A stretch of 64,000 nt of DNA from Micromonospora vinacea (GCF_015751785.1 NZ_JADOTY010000001.1:1612001-1676000); one strand, 5' to 3'. Positions 27,803 to 35,245 are shown, counted from the stretch's first letter. The notes: a model not told the origin generated them from the letters alone. Numbers and translations: made by a program.

Positions 27803-29295
27803 CCGACGAGTTCGCGCATCGCTTCGCGGCCGGCTTCTGCTCGTTCGCGGGCCATGGCTGCGGCGGTGTTCGCTAGGAGTGCGTCGCCGGTGGTGAGCCA
27901 GCCGGAGCCGGTGTAGGCGAGGGTGTTGATGACGACGGTGGTTTCGCTGTCGTGTTCGGCGGCGTCCTGGTCGTGCTCGACGGTGCGGCGCCATATGACG
28001 CGGGCGTCGCGCAGGATGCGGAAGGTGACGGAGTAGCGGCGGCTTTTGGTGAGGAAGTGGCCGCCGAAGCCGAGCATGTGTGCCCACCGCCGCAGCCCGG
28101 TCCAGTCGGGTGCGCCGCCGAGGGTCCAGGCGGCGTCGATGAGTCGTTCGGTGTGGGTGCCGTCGGGGTTGGCATACAGGTCGATGATGTCGCCGTTGAG
28201 CCGGCCGGAGGCGTGGCCGGTGGCCTCGGTGCTCTTCGTGGCGTACTTCGCCAGGTAGGCAGCAACCATGCCATCGGTGATCTCACCGTCGCCAGCCAGC
28301 CGGACCGGGCGGATGTCGGCGTAACGGCCCTTGCCCTCATCGCCCCACCCGATCGACCAGCCGGCGGGCTGGTGGGGGTGGGGGTCGGTGGTGAACGCGG
28401 TGGAGGCGGCAGCCTGCTCGACGGCGGCGACCAGGTCCAGCAGCCCGAGCGGAGCCGGGGGCGCGACGATCGCGCCGGGGCAGTCGGGTTCGTTGCCGTC
28501 GAGGCGGATGATGACGTGGTAGTGCACGACGCCGCGTCGTTGCATCTCGGCGACCTTGCCGTAGGACAGGCGCAAGGAGCCCGCGGTGAGGCCGAACGCT
28601 CGGGCGGTCTTGGCCAGCTCGCGACGGATCGCGATGGTGGTGCGCCGCCACAGCTCCCCGGCCTGGTTGTTGAACACGACCTGGGCGTGGTGGTCGTAGC
28701 AGTCCAAGCACAGCGGCGTCCCGAGAGCCTTCTCATCGGCGGCGTGCAGCCGTTGGCAGCGCAGGTCCACCCCGTGCGGGCACAGCACCTCAGCACGGCG
28801 CGGACGGCACGGAATGGCCTGCCCGGTCTTGCTGGTGCGCCGGGTGTGGACCGCGCCGAAGCTCGGAGCGGTCAGCGTCACGAAGACGGCGGGGTGGGCG
28901 GTGACGGCGGTGGGGATGCCTTTGCCGCCGATGAGGCCGGCGCGGATGAGGTGGAAGGCGTCGCGGCGGTAGACCTCGGCGCAGGACGGGCAGACGGCGG
29001 CGCGGCGGTTGCCGCACGGCTTGTAGATCTGCCCGTCGGGCATGTCCTCGGTCGAGGCCAAGGCGAGGAGTTCCCCGGTGGCGGGGTTGATGGTGGCCGA
29101 CTCGCCGGTCAGGCGCACGGGTCGGGTGCAGCCGGCGGCGGGGCGGACGTGGTGCAGCCACGCGAAGTAGTTCGGGTCCTGGGCGCGGAGCCGGCCGAAG
29201 TCGGCGGCGTCAACGGCACGGCGACCCGAGACGAACGGCTGTGGTCCCGGGCGACGGATGCCGCCCGGGGTCACAGGTTCGATGGTGACCGTCAC
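27799..29295 (-). CDS. repSA: RepSA-like rolling-circle replication initiator (HUH)
   Basis: A 498-residue protein with zinc-ribbon cysteines (CGNRRAAVCPSC at about 94-105) and motif FVTLTAPSFGAVH. The HUH metal motif is VVHYHVIIRLDG (H258, H260), and the catalytic-tyrosine helix is YLAKYATKSTE (Y347/Y351). This is the pSAM2 RepSA family, which nicks the double-strand origin of the excised circle. The GTG start overlaps the upstream gene stop. Length matches the family, so it should be functional. The double-strand origin is probably in or next to this gene; I could not pinpoint it. Confidence 0.92.
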   Translation of the reverse strand: MTVTIEPVTPGGIRRPGPQPFVSGRRAVDAADFGRLRAQDPNYFAWLHHVRPAAGCTRPVRLTGESATINPATGELLALASTEDMPDGQIYKPCGNRRAAVCPSCAEVYRRDAFHLIRAGLIGGKGIPTAVTAHPAVFVTLTAPSFGAVHTRRTSKTGQAIPCRPRRAEVLCPHGVDLRCQRLHAADEKALGTPLCLDCYDHHAQVVFNNQAGELWRRTTIAIRRELAKTARAFGLTAGSLRLSYGKVAEMQRRGVVHYHVIIRLDGNEPDCPGAIVAPPAPLGLLDLVAAVEQAAASTAFTTDPHPHQPAGWSIGWGDEGKGRYADIRPVRLAGDGEITDGMVAAYLAKYATKSTEATGHASGRLNGDIIDLYANPDGTHTERLIDAAWTLGGAPDWTGLRRWAHMLGFGGHFLTKSRRYSVTFRILRDARVIWRRTVEHDQDAAEHDSETTVVINTLAYTGSGWLTTGDALLANTAAAMARERAEAGREAMRELVG

Positions 29296-29525
29296 GCGGT
29301 GACTCGCGTGGTGGTCGTGGGTAGCTCACCGTAGATGCGGGTGAGCAGTGCGGCGTAGTAGCCGGGCACCTGGGCGCGGTGGTTCTCCCAGAGGAAGACC
29401 AGCCGCACGAGCAGGTACACCTTGGGCAGGGTCATGCCGTCGCGCTCGGCGAGGATCTTCATCCGGCCGATGAGCTGAACAGGTTCCCAACCTCGGGACA
29501 GACGCGCCAGGCGCAGCGGACTCAT
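29292..29525 (-). CDS. small conserved element protein
   Basis: A 77-residue protein beginning MSPLRLARLSRGWEPVQLIG, with YLLVRLVFLWENHRAQVPGY in the middle. It looks like a compact helical domain related to XRE-type regulators, but a clear HTH cannot be assigned. ATG at 29525 overlaps the stop of the upstream gene and its own stop overlaps rep. Such short genes are common just upstream of repSA in actinobacterial integrative elements; function unknown. Confidence 0.75.
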   Translation of the reverse strand: MSPLRLARLSRGWEPVQLIGRMKILAERDGMTLPKVYLLVRLVFLWENHRAQVPGYYAALLTRIYGELPTTTTRVTA

Positions 29526-29944
29526 GCCGCCACCTCCGAAGCGGTGGCCTGCTGCCACGTGGTCAACGCGGCGTCCGGGCGGGTGGCCCGGCGGTGCATC
29601 CGCACGAACTTGGCCGCGATCGACATGGCGTCACCACGGCTGTCGAGGCCGGGAAGCAGCGCCTCCCAGTCCCGCCACTGGCAGCGGTCCAGGGCGTTCC
29701 GGATGCGGGCACCGATGTCCCGCACCGTGTTCCAGCCGAGGGTGGTGATTTGGTCCGTCACGAGACGGGCCATGTCCTCGTAGGGCAGGTTTCCGTGGGT
29801 GGCCCAGCGGGCACCGGCGGCGAAGAACACCGCCTGTAGCTCCCACTCGGTCAGAGAACCGAGATCGGTCGGTGCCGACTCCACCGGGCGGGTCGAGGTC
29901 GGCAGGTGCAGCACCTTCGCGGTCGGCACCGTCGTCGCGATCAT
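29522..29944 (-). CDS. hypothetical element protein
   Basis: A 140-residue protein, start ATG at 29944 overlapping the stop of the upstream gene by ATGA. The mainly helical core (LTEWELQAVFFAAGARWATH, WNTVRDIGARIRNALDRCQW) has no membrane segment or known motif. It is part of the tightly coupled run 30309 to 26338. Function unknown; a plasmid-maintenance or replication-accessory role is possible from position only. Confidence 0.72.
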   Translation of the reverse strand: MIATTVPTAKVLHLPTSTRPVESAPTDLGSLTEWELQAVFFAAGARWATHGNLPYEDMARLVTDQITTLGWNTVRDIGARIRNALDRCQWRDWEALLPGLDSRGDAMSIAAKFVRMHRRATRPDAALTTWQQATASEVAA

Positions 29945-30309
29945 CGCGCGTCCCGCTGGGTCGATGGCCTGTTCATCAGGGCCTGGTGGACCATCAGGTC
30001 CGCGAGACTGCCGTCGTCCCAGACGGCAACGCCACGCCACGTCTTACGACGCGGGGTCGGCACAGGCTCAGGCGGGCAGCACGAGTCACAGCAGCAGTAC
30101 GGGTTGGCGGGGTTCGGGCAGGCGTCGGCGCGGATGACGGGTTCGGGGTAGGAGACGGAGTTGACAGCGGGCGGCAGTCCAGAAACCTCAGTAGGGGTCG
30201 AAGCAGCGAGCAAGCCAGGAAGCTCGGAGACGAGCGAGACGGCGGCACGCGCCACGGGGTGAAGACCCGAGGTCGATGGGGCAGGGACGCGGGTAGGCTG
30301 ATAGAGCAT
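29941..30309 (-). CDS. Cys-rich small protein heading the rep operon
   Basis: A 122-residue protein; ATG at 30309 with AAAGGA upstream. Striking central cluster DACPNPANPYCCCDSCCPPEP (six cysteines within about 15 residues), likely metal-binding or disulfide-rich, followed by a basic stretch (TPRRKTWRGVAVWDDGSLAD). No signal peptide. First gene of the coupled small-gene/rep/xis/int operon, transcribed from a region with two TACAGC palindromes. Family not recognised. Confidence 0.7.
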   Translation of the reverse strand: MLYQPTRVPAPSTSGLHPVARAAVSLVSELPGLLAASTPTEVSGLPPAVNSVSYPEPVIRADACPNPANPYCCCDSCCPPEPVPTPRRKTWRGVAVWDDGSLADLMVHQALMNRPSTQRDAR

Positions 30310-30390
30310 CGTGTGGTCCTTTCGCGAGGTAGACCGATGCGCCCGGCCTCAGCGGGTGGCAGCCCGCTGGGGCCATCTACTGGAGTGCTC

Positions 30391-30439
30391 TACAGCGCCG
30401 GTGCTGTATTGAGGCCGACTTTACAGCACCGATGCTGTA
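30391..30439 (-). promoter_or_regulatory. paired TACAGC operators upstream of the rep operon
   Basis: TACAGCGCCGGTGCTGTA (30391-30408) and TACAGCACCGATGCTGTA (30422-30439), consensus TACAGCrCCGrTGCTGTA, 31 bp apart (three turns). They sit between the HTH gene and the first gene of the rep operon, where that operon's promoter must lie. A related site is at 30691-30708. Confidence 0.8.
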
Positions 30440-30870
30440 GAGGGAAGGATCGAAGCTACTTGCCGTGGCGGGGGCGTGACTCCGCCCAGCTCTTGACCGT
30501 CTGGGGCCGCCAAGCCGGCGATCGACCGAACATCCGCTCCGGAGCGGGAGCCTGCTCGCGGGCCACGTAGGCCGCCCAGGTGCCCCGCGCGATTCCGAGA
30601 TAGGCGGCGCATTCCGCCGCTGTCCACCAGTCGTTGGGCAGCGCGGGCGGGTTCGTCATCTGTGTCATCACGGGTGAGGATACGGGACGGGGCAGCACCC
30701 GCGCTGTAGCGAATACTGCCCCTCGCCCCGCTGCCGCTCGGCCTCCGGACCTGCTGCTGCCGATTGCGGGAAGCGCCGTGGTTGATGCGGATCATGATGT
30801 AGATCTGCAAGCTCAGCAGTGTCGTGCCGACAATCATGGCGATCGCTGGCATCAGCAGAGAATTTGCCAT
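30421..30870 (-). CDS. possible small membrane protein (overlaps HTH gene)
   Basis: An open frame of 149 codons starting MANSLLMPAIAMIVGTTLLS, an apparent membrane helix, with GGGAGGG before the ATG. Its C-terminal two thirds overlap the HTH gene in another frame and run through the operator region, and look non-coding. At most the N-terminal part may be real, perhaps as a shorter protein. Weak call. Confidence 0.25.
   Translation of the reverse strand: MANSLLMPAIAMIVGTTLLSLQIYIMIRINHGASRNRQQQVRRPSGSGARGSIRYSAGAAPSRILTRDDTDDEPARAAQRLVDSGGMRRLSRNRAGHLGGLRGPRAGSRSGADVRSIAGLAAPDGQELGGVTPPPRQVASILPSTASVL
30456..30668 (-). CDS. second HTH (AlpA/MerR-type) DNA-binding protein
   Basis: A 70-residue protein with NDWWTAAECAAYLGIARGTW, a helix-turn-helix of the HTH_17 family, followed by a wing-like APERMFGRSPAWRPQTVKSW. 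ATG at 30668 is chosen because a TACAGC-like operator then lies 23-40 bp upstream; a longer N-terminus is possible. It is a good candidate to be a regulator of the element, possibly acting on the TACAGC operators that flank it. Confidence 0.75.
   Translation of the reverse strand: MTQMTNPPALPNDWWTAAECAAYLGIARGTWAAYVAREQAPAPERMFGRSPAWRPQTVKSWAESRPRHGK
30691..30708 (-). promoter_or_regulatory. third TACAGC-type operator (degenerate)
   Basis: GGCAGCACCCGCGCTGTA fits TACAGCrCCGrTGCTGTA at 13-14 of 18 positions, with one perfect half-site. It lies just upstream of the HTH gene start. Confidence 0.45.
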
Positions 30871-30956
30871 GGCGCTGCCCTCCCCGTCGCTACTCGCTCG
30901 TCACGGTGTGCCTGTTTGGCTCACACTGAGAGTGGCGTCATCGACCAGGACCTATC

Positions 30957-31008
30957 GAGGTCCAGGCCGGGACCTCTGACGGACAACTGACGGACAACTG
31001 GCGGACAT
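30957..31008 (+). promoter_or_regulatory. inverted repeat plus three 11-bp tandem repeats upstream of HTH regulator
   Basis: GAGGTCC (30957-30963)/GGACCTC (30970-30976) is followed by CTGACGGACAA at 30976 and 30987 and CTGGCGGACAT at 30998. The heptamer TGACGGA thus repeats with 11-bp period on one face of the helix, 66-98 bp before the regulator start: probable operator. Confidence 0.65.
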
Positions 31009-31073
31009 CCGTTGAGGAAGCCATAGCAGTGCGCGACCGTCGACGTAGGAGCCCAGAGCGAGGAGGGGAACAG

Positions 31074-32387
31074 GTGGCAAGCACACGCCGCACACCCCGA
31101 ACGATGCTGGAGTACTTCATCCAGCAGCGCGATCGCACCTACGAGGAGATGGCCGACGCCTTCCTCCGCTTGGACGAACCCGCCGCGATCAGCGCTCGTC
31201 ACCTTGGTCGACTAGCCAGAGGCGAGCGAGGTTCTGCCGGTGCGACGCCGGCCACGAGGCGAGCGCTACAGGCGATGTTCGGCATGCCGCTTGATGATCT
31301 TCTCCGGCCCTGGACTCCGGAACTTGCCATAGCCCAGCCGGCTACCGACGACGGCTCATTGGTGCTGCCGTCACCCGGCAACGAAAGGAGTCTGATCAGA
31401 ATGGCAGCCGAACGAGCCCGTCGCTTCACCCTCCTCGCCGCCGAGAGCACTACCCCGGAGGCGGTCGAGCAACTCCGCGACGACGTCCAGCGGCTGGCGC
31501 TGGCTTATCCACAGCGCCCACTCACCGAACTGCTCGGCGACATGGTCGAAACCCAAGACACCTTGTTCGCCCTGCTGGAGCGGAGGCAGACGCCGCAGCA
31601 GGCCCGGCAACTGCACTTCCTCACCGCTGTTACGAGCGGACTGCTCGCCAAGGCTTCTCACGACCTTGCCGACCCACACGCCGCGATGCTGCAAGCCCGC
31701 ACCGCCGTCCTCTGCGCCGATCAGGCCGACCACAACGGGCTGAGAGCCTGGCTTCGTGGTCTTCAATCCATGGTCGCCTACTGGGCGGGCCGGTACGCCG
31801 AGGCCGTTCGGTTCGCCGAAGCGGGCACGAACATCGCCGCCGGCACCGCCGGCACGACCTCCGTGTGGTTGCCGGTGAGCGCCGCCCGTGGATATGCCGC
31901 ACTCGGCAACAGCGCCAAGGCCCTCAGCGCGATTCGGGCAGCCGAAGAGGCGTGGAACCGTGTCGAGCCGGACGAGGTCGATGAGCTGGGCGGCATCTGC
32001 ACGTTCAACCAGCCTCGCACGCTCTACTACGCCGCCGACGCCCTCGCATGGCTACCCAACGAGGCAGACCAGGCAGTCGACTTCTCGACCCGCGCCGTCA
32101 ACGCCTTCGCCAACCCGAACGACCCCGCTTGGGCCTTCGGCGACCAGGCCGGGTCGCACTCGGACCTAGCGATCGCACGGATCGCCGCCCGTGACCTGGA
32201 GGGTGCCATCGAGGCCGTCACTCCGGTGCTAGACCTGCCGCCGAGCCAGCGCATCAACGGGATCGTTCACTCCGTGCAGCGGGTGCACCAGGCCGCCATC
32301 CTAGCCGGGCTGGCGGCCGAAGGACGCGACCTGCTCCAGCAGATCGAGGACTTCACCAGCACGCCTCTGAAGGCACTTCCCAGGTAG
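31074..32387 (+). CDS. HTH transcriptional regulator with TPR-like C-terminus
   Basis: A 437-residue protein. N-terminal XRE-like HTH (about 10-70: LEYFIQQRDRTYEEMADAFL, ISARHLGRLARGERG), then a long helical region of TPR-like units (for example ARGYAALGNSAKALSAIRAA, YYAADALAWLPNEADQAVDF, SHSDLAIARIAARDLEGAIE). This architecture is common among Streptomyces-type regulators. GTG at 31074 is used because GAGGAGGGG sits 5 bp upstream; a GTG at 31029 lacks one. It heads the cargo genes on the plus strand and probably controls them; the tandem repeats upstream may be its own site. Confidence 0.82.
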   Translation: MASTRRTPRTMLEYFIQQRDRTYEEMADAFLRLDEPAAISARHLGRLARGERGSAGATPATRRALQAMFGMPLDDLLRPWTPELAIAQPATDDGSLVLPSPGNERSLIRMAAERARRFTLLAAESTTPEAVEQLRDDVQRLALAYPQRPLTELLGDMVETQDTLFALLERRQTPQQARQLHFLTAVTSGLLAKASHDLADPHAAMLQARTAVLCADQADHNGLRAWLRGLQSMVAYWAGRYAEAVRFAEAGTNIAAGTAGTTSVWLPVSAARGYAALGNSAKALSAIRAAEEAWNRVEPDEVDELGGICTFNQPRTLYYAADALAWLPNEADQAVDFSTRAVNAFANPNDPAWAFGDQAGSHSDLAIARIAARDLEGAIEAVTPVLDLPPSQRINGIVHSVQRVHQAAILAGLAAEGRDLLQQIEDFTSTPLKALPR

Positions 32388-32401
32388 GGCAAGATCGGGG
32401 C

Positions 32402-32953
32402 ATGTACCCCGTGACGCTGAAGGGCCGCGCCGTCATCCTGCGAGAGTTCCGCAGCGACGACGCGGCCCCTTCTCTTGCCCTCGTCGGCGACGAGCGCGTG
32501 ACCCAGTGGCTCTCATTCGACAGCCGGGACCTTGAAGCCGCGACTGTCATGGTCGAGGGAGCGGTGGCTCGCGCTAAAACGGAGCCTCGCAACGAGTACT
32601 ACCTAGCGGTGACCCTGCCGGGGGATGAGCTGATCGGCTTCGCTCGACTCGGCCTCGACGGTGTTAAGGCCGCGAAGCTCGGATACGCCATCCGCGCAGA
32701 GCAGTGGGGCCACGGCTACGCGACCGACGCGGCACGAACGCTGACCGACTTCGGCTTCCGAGAACTGGATTTACACCGCATCTCCGCAGCCATCGGACCA
32801 GATAACGCCGCATCCGCTGCTGTCGCGAGGCGGCTTGGCATGCGGTACGAAGGTCGAATCCGCGATCACGTCTTCACCAATGGCGCGTGGCGGGACTCGG
32901 ATCTCTACTCCCTGCTCGCTTATGAGTGGCCGTCTACACCTGGTGCCCACTAG
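32402..32953 (+). CDS. GNAT acetyltransferase (RimJ/RimL type)
   Basis: A 183-residue GNAT N-acetyltransferase. Starts MYPVTLKGRAVILREFRSDD; acetyl-CoA motif A is LGYAIRAEQWGHGYATDAAR (QWGHGYA for Q/RxxGxA) and motif B is RISAAIGPDNAASAAVARRL followed by GMRYEG. Typical of the family that acetylates ribosomal proteins, amino acids or aminoglycoside-like molecules. It lies 14 bp after the regulator stop. Cargo role unknown: it could be resistance, a toxin-like tRNA/protein acetylase, or unrelated to the next two genes. Confidence 0.88.
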   Translation: MYPVTLKGRAVILREFRSDDAAPSLALVGDERVTQWLSFDSRDLEAATVMVEGAVARAKTEPRNEYYLAVTLPGDELIGFARLGLDGVKAAKLGYAIRAEQWGHGYATDAARTLTDFGFRELDLHRISAAIGPDNAASAAVARRLGMRYEGRIRDHVFTNGAWRDSDLYSLLAYEWPSTPGAH

Positions 32954-32992
32954 GCTGCTGCCCCAACTCCCATCGCTGGAGAGGGCATAACG

Positions 32993-33658
32993 GTGGACCT
33001 AGCTGAACTGCGGCTACAAGCGCGAAGATCGGGTTGGGCGACGGCCGCAGGAACCCTTGACGCTGTCCGGACGGCGGCCGTTCGACTTGAGTGGCGAGAG
33101 GTTGCGACCCGCAAGGGTGATCCCACCCTCACCGAGCTGGTTCCGGTTGAAAGTGAAGACGCTCGACCGCAATCGCTTAGCTCTATATACGGGCTTGAGG
33201 CTCAGCCACTGCATACGGACGGAGCCCACCTTAGGAGAACTCCGAACATTATTGTTCTGGCGGCTGAACGGCCTAGCGAAACGCCGACAATGTTGTGGAG
33301 TCCCACATCCGAGCTGACTAATCCGGGTTATCCGTGGCCGAATCGCCCCCAATATGCAACTGATGGGCTGTTCGTCGTGAGCGGCGGTAAGGATCGATTC
33401 CTCTCAGCTGCCTTCTCTTATTCGGGTGGCTGGCGCTACGACCCAGGGTGCATGGCGGCCTGTGATGAGCGGGCACGTCTTACCGTAGATTTTCTTCGGG
33501 AGGCGCTCAACGACGCGTATCGCCACGAGTGGTCGGGGGATCAACAGTTGCTTCTCATTGACAACCGGGTCGCTCTGCATGGGCGCGCAGCCGTGGAGAA
33601 GGGCGACGAACATCGACTCCTGCAAAGAGTGGCCTTTTATACGGGGGAGGGCAAGTGA
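32993..33658 (+). CDS. compact TauD/TfdA-like Fe(II)/2-oxoglutarate dioxygenase
   Basis: A 221-residue protein, shorter than typical TauD (~280). The iron facial triad is readable: H74-T-D76 in EAQPLHTDGAH and H196 in LIDNRVALHGR, with a 2-oxoglutarate-binding Arg at R208 or R212 (EHRLLQRVAF). N-terminal ~50 residues contain a variable segment. GTG at 32993 follows GGAGAGG. The substrate is unknown; family members hydroxylate small molecules, and others act on nucleic acids or proteins. Coupled by 4 bp (GTGA) to the HEPN gene. DNA here is markedly AT-richer than the chromosome. Confidence 0.78.
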   Translation: MDLAELRLQARRSGWATAAGTLDAVRTAAVRLEWREVATRKGDPTLTELVPVESEDARPQSLSSIYGLEAQPLHTDGAHLRRTPNIIVLAAERPSETPTMLWSPTSELTNPGYPWPNRPQYATDGLFVVSGGKDRFLSAAFSYSGGWRYDPGCMAACDERARLTVDFLREALNDAYRHEWSGDQQLLLIDNRVALHGRAAVEKGDEHRLLQRVAFYTGEGK

Positions 33659-34572
33659 CAGCGGCTGACTACAGCGAAGAGGCGCTCTGGCTCAAGGCGA
33701 AGCTATTTCTCAACCATGCCATGGACGAGGAGCCGAGAACTTTCGATGAGCAAGCCCTGTGGGCATCGCTTGCACTGGAACTACTTGCAAAGGCCGCACT
33801 GGCTCGGGTCTCGCCGCTCCTTATCGCGTCGCCGACTGAGGACGGGACGAATCTCTTGATCGCCAGCGGTCTTATTGAGGGTGAAGGTCGTTTCACCTCC
33901 GTTAAAGCGCATACCCTATATAGTCGCTGCCATAAGGCTTTCCGCCCCTTCAATGATAAGGAAGCCCAACAGATCACGTGGGCCAGGAATGAGTACCTCC
34001 ACGGAGGTTCTGCAGCGTTTGCTCCGATTCCTCCGGCTGCCTGGTGGCCTCGGTATTGGGCTCAGGCGGTGATATTGGTAAACGCTCAGGACAAGACGCT
34101 AGAAGATTTGCTCGGGTACGGTCGCTCCCAGGACGTAGAAGGGTATCTAGCCCAGAACAAGAGAAACCTGGAACACCGGGTTGAGATGTTGATTGAGCGG
34201 GCAAAGCAGCGACTTGCCCAATTCCGGGCCGGGAATCTCCCTGCCAGAATTGCTAAAGAGTGGGCCAACACGGCTGACTTGGCCTTCGGCTTTAGTCGCA
34301 GTACCAGCGAGAATTGCCCGGCGTGTGCTTCTATCGGAGTCCTCGAAGGTCAGGATATAGAAAGTAGTCAAGTTCGCTCCGAAGAGATAGTCGATGGATA
34401 CTACGAAGCGTGGGTCGATCTGACGGTACTTTCCAGTCACTTTAGTTGCGAGACATGCCGACTCGTGCTGGATGGAATGGAACTAGTTGAAGCAGCTGGC
34501 CTCCCCACAACGTTTGCCGATTCCGGGGACTATGTCGATTACATGATGGACGAAGAATATGGCAATGACTAG
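33655..34572 (+). CDS. HEPN-like protein with C-terminal zinc ribbon
   Basis: A 305-residue protein. The N-terminal helices (EQALWASLALELLAKAALAR) and the motif R111-NEYL-H116 (WARNEYLHGG) match the HEPN RNase signature Rx4-6H. A coiled helical middle (NLEHRVEMLIERAKQRLAQF) follows. C221-PA-C224 and C265-ET-C268 make a split zinc ribbon, and the acidic tail is DYMMDEEYGND. GTG overlaps the dioxygenase stop. HEPN proteins are common RNA-cutting effectors of toxin-antitoxin and phage-defence systems, so this is an attractive effector, but the nuclease activity is an inference from motif and context. Low GC indicates recent acquisition. Confidence 0.7.
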   Translation: MTAADYSEEALWLKAKLFLNHAMDEEPRTFDEQALWASLALELLAKAALARVSPLLIASPTEDGTNLLIASGLIEGEGRFTSVKAHTLYSRCHKAFRPFNDKEAQQITWARNEYLHGGSAAFAPIPPAAWWPRYWAQAVILVNAQDKTLEDLLGYGRSQDVEGYLAQNKRNLEHRVEMLIERAKQRLAQFRAGNLPARIAKEWANTADLAFGFSRSTSENCPACASIGVLEGQDIESSQVRSEEIVDGYYEAWVDLTVLSSHFSCETCRLVLDGMELVEAAGLPTTFADSGDYVDYMMDEEYGND

Positions 34573-35083
34573 GGGGCTTGACCTTCCTCGGCTGGTGAGA
34601 ACTTTCTATACGGGTTCAAGGCGGCCCGCTTCGCAGGCCGCTCGCGCCGCCGACCAGGGGCCGGCCCGGATCGGGCCACCGACCGGGGACCCCGCCGCCC
34701 TGGCGCAAGCGCCCGGCGGCACCCCGGCGGTTGCAGCCCCGCCGGCGGCGCGAAGAGGATGCGAAGAAGCCCCGGTCCGCCATGAGTGGTTGGCAGATCC
34801 GGGGCTGTGATGGTGGCCGATGCACGGGCAGGTGCCTCCGGCGGGGTGCTCTGGCGCTCTGGGATGGTGTCGCCATCCCAGCAACCTTCGTCCGGGCGGA
34901 GCCGATCAGGTGGGGGCTGCCCGGTCAAGGTCGTTCAGACGTAGGGTGCTCCACCTTGACCGGGCAGCCCCCACCTGATCCACGGGTGTGCGGACGAAGG
35001 CCGACGGGATGGCTAAGAGGCGAGAGGGCTTGGGTGGGCGGCGGCAAGACGTCTGCCTCACCGCCGCGCCACTAGTGGGAAGG
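34573..35083. other. non-coding region of the element
   Basis: 511 bp without a convincing gene. It contains a small inverted repeat AGCCCCGG (34768-34775)/CCGGGGCT (34799-34806) and the very large palindrome at 34872-35013. It could be an origin or transfer locus. Confidence 0.5.
34872..35013. repeat. long palindrome, 60-bp imperfect arms with 28-bp perfect core
   Basis: Core arms 34904-34931 (starts GATCAGGTGGGGGCTGCC) and 34953-34980 are perfectly complementary around a 21-nt loop. Outside them GCCATCCC (34872) and CCTTCGTCCG pair with CGGACGAAGG and GGGATGGC on the right, interrupted by short mismatched stretches. Extruded or single-stranded, it would form a long hairpin, as expected of a single-strand origin or transfer site in a rolling-circle element. 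Confidence 0.85.
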
Positions 35084-35245
35084 TCAGCGGCGACGAATCG
35101 CCCGCAGCGAGCCAGAGAACGCCTCAGCGATCTTCGGCAGATCCTCTCGCCGCGCACGGTGAGCGACGTAGATCCAGAAAGCCGACCTGCCAACCGCAGC
35201 CATGCCGAAGACAATGGCCAGCGGCGTTCCGATTTCGGGCAGCAC
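35084..35245 (-). CDS. small membrane protein of the element
   Basis: A 53-residue protein starting at GTG 35245, with AAGGAGGGG 6-8 bp upstream, an excellent ribosome binding site. One membrane helix (TPLAIVFGMAAVGRSAFWIY) and a basic helical tail (HRARREDLPKIAEAFSGSLR, ending AIRRR). Only gene on the minus strand in this part. No family recognised; small single-helix proteins are common in actinobacterial elements. A holin-like or transfer-accessory role would be speculation. Confidence 0.6.
   Translation of the reverse strand: MLPEIGTPLAIVFGMAAVGRSAFWIYVAHRARREDLPKIAEAFSGSLRAIRRR

Noticed and set aside
30421..30455. C-terminal part of the possible small membrane protein
   Set aside because: Would run through the two TACAGC operators and overlap the HTH gene; composition is not coding-like.
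30456..30668. Second excisionase
   Set aside because: Same HTH class as Xis but not linked to int and placed between operators; a regulator is more likely.
34559..34810. 83-codon frame overlapping the HEPN gene end
   Set aside because: Pro/Ala-rich, no homology features, lies in the palindrome-bearing non-coding region.
34904..34980. Terminal inverted repeats of an insertion sequence
   Set aside because: Arms are only 21 nt apart with no transposase and no target duplication; a hairpin locus explains them better.
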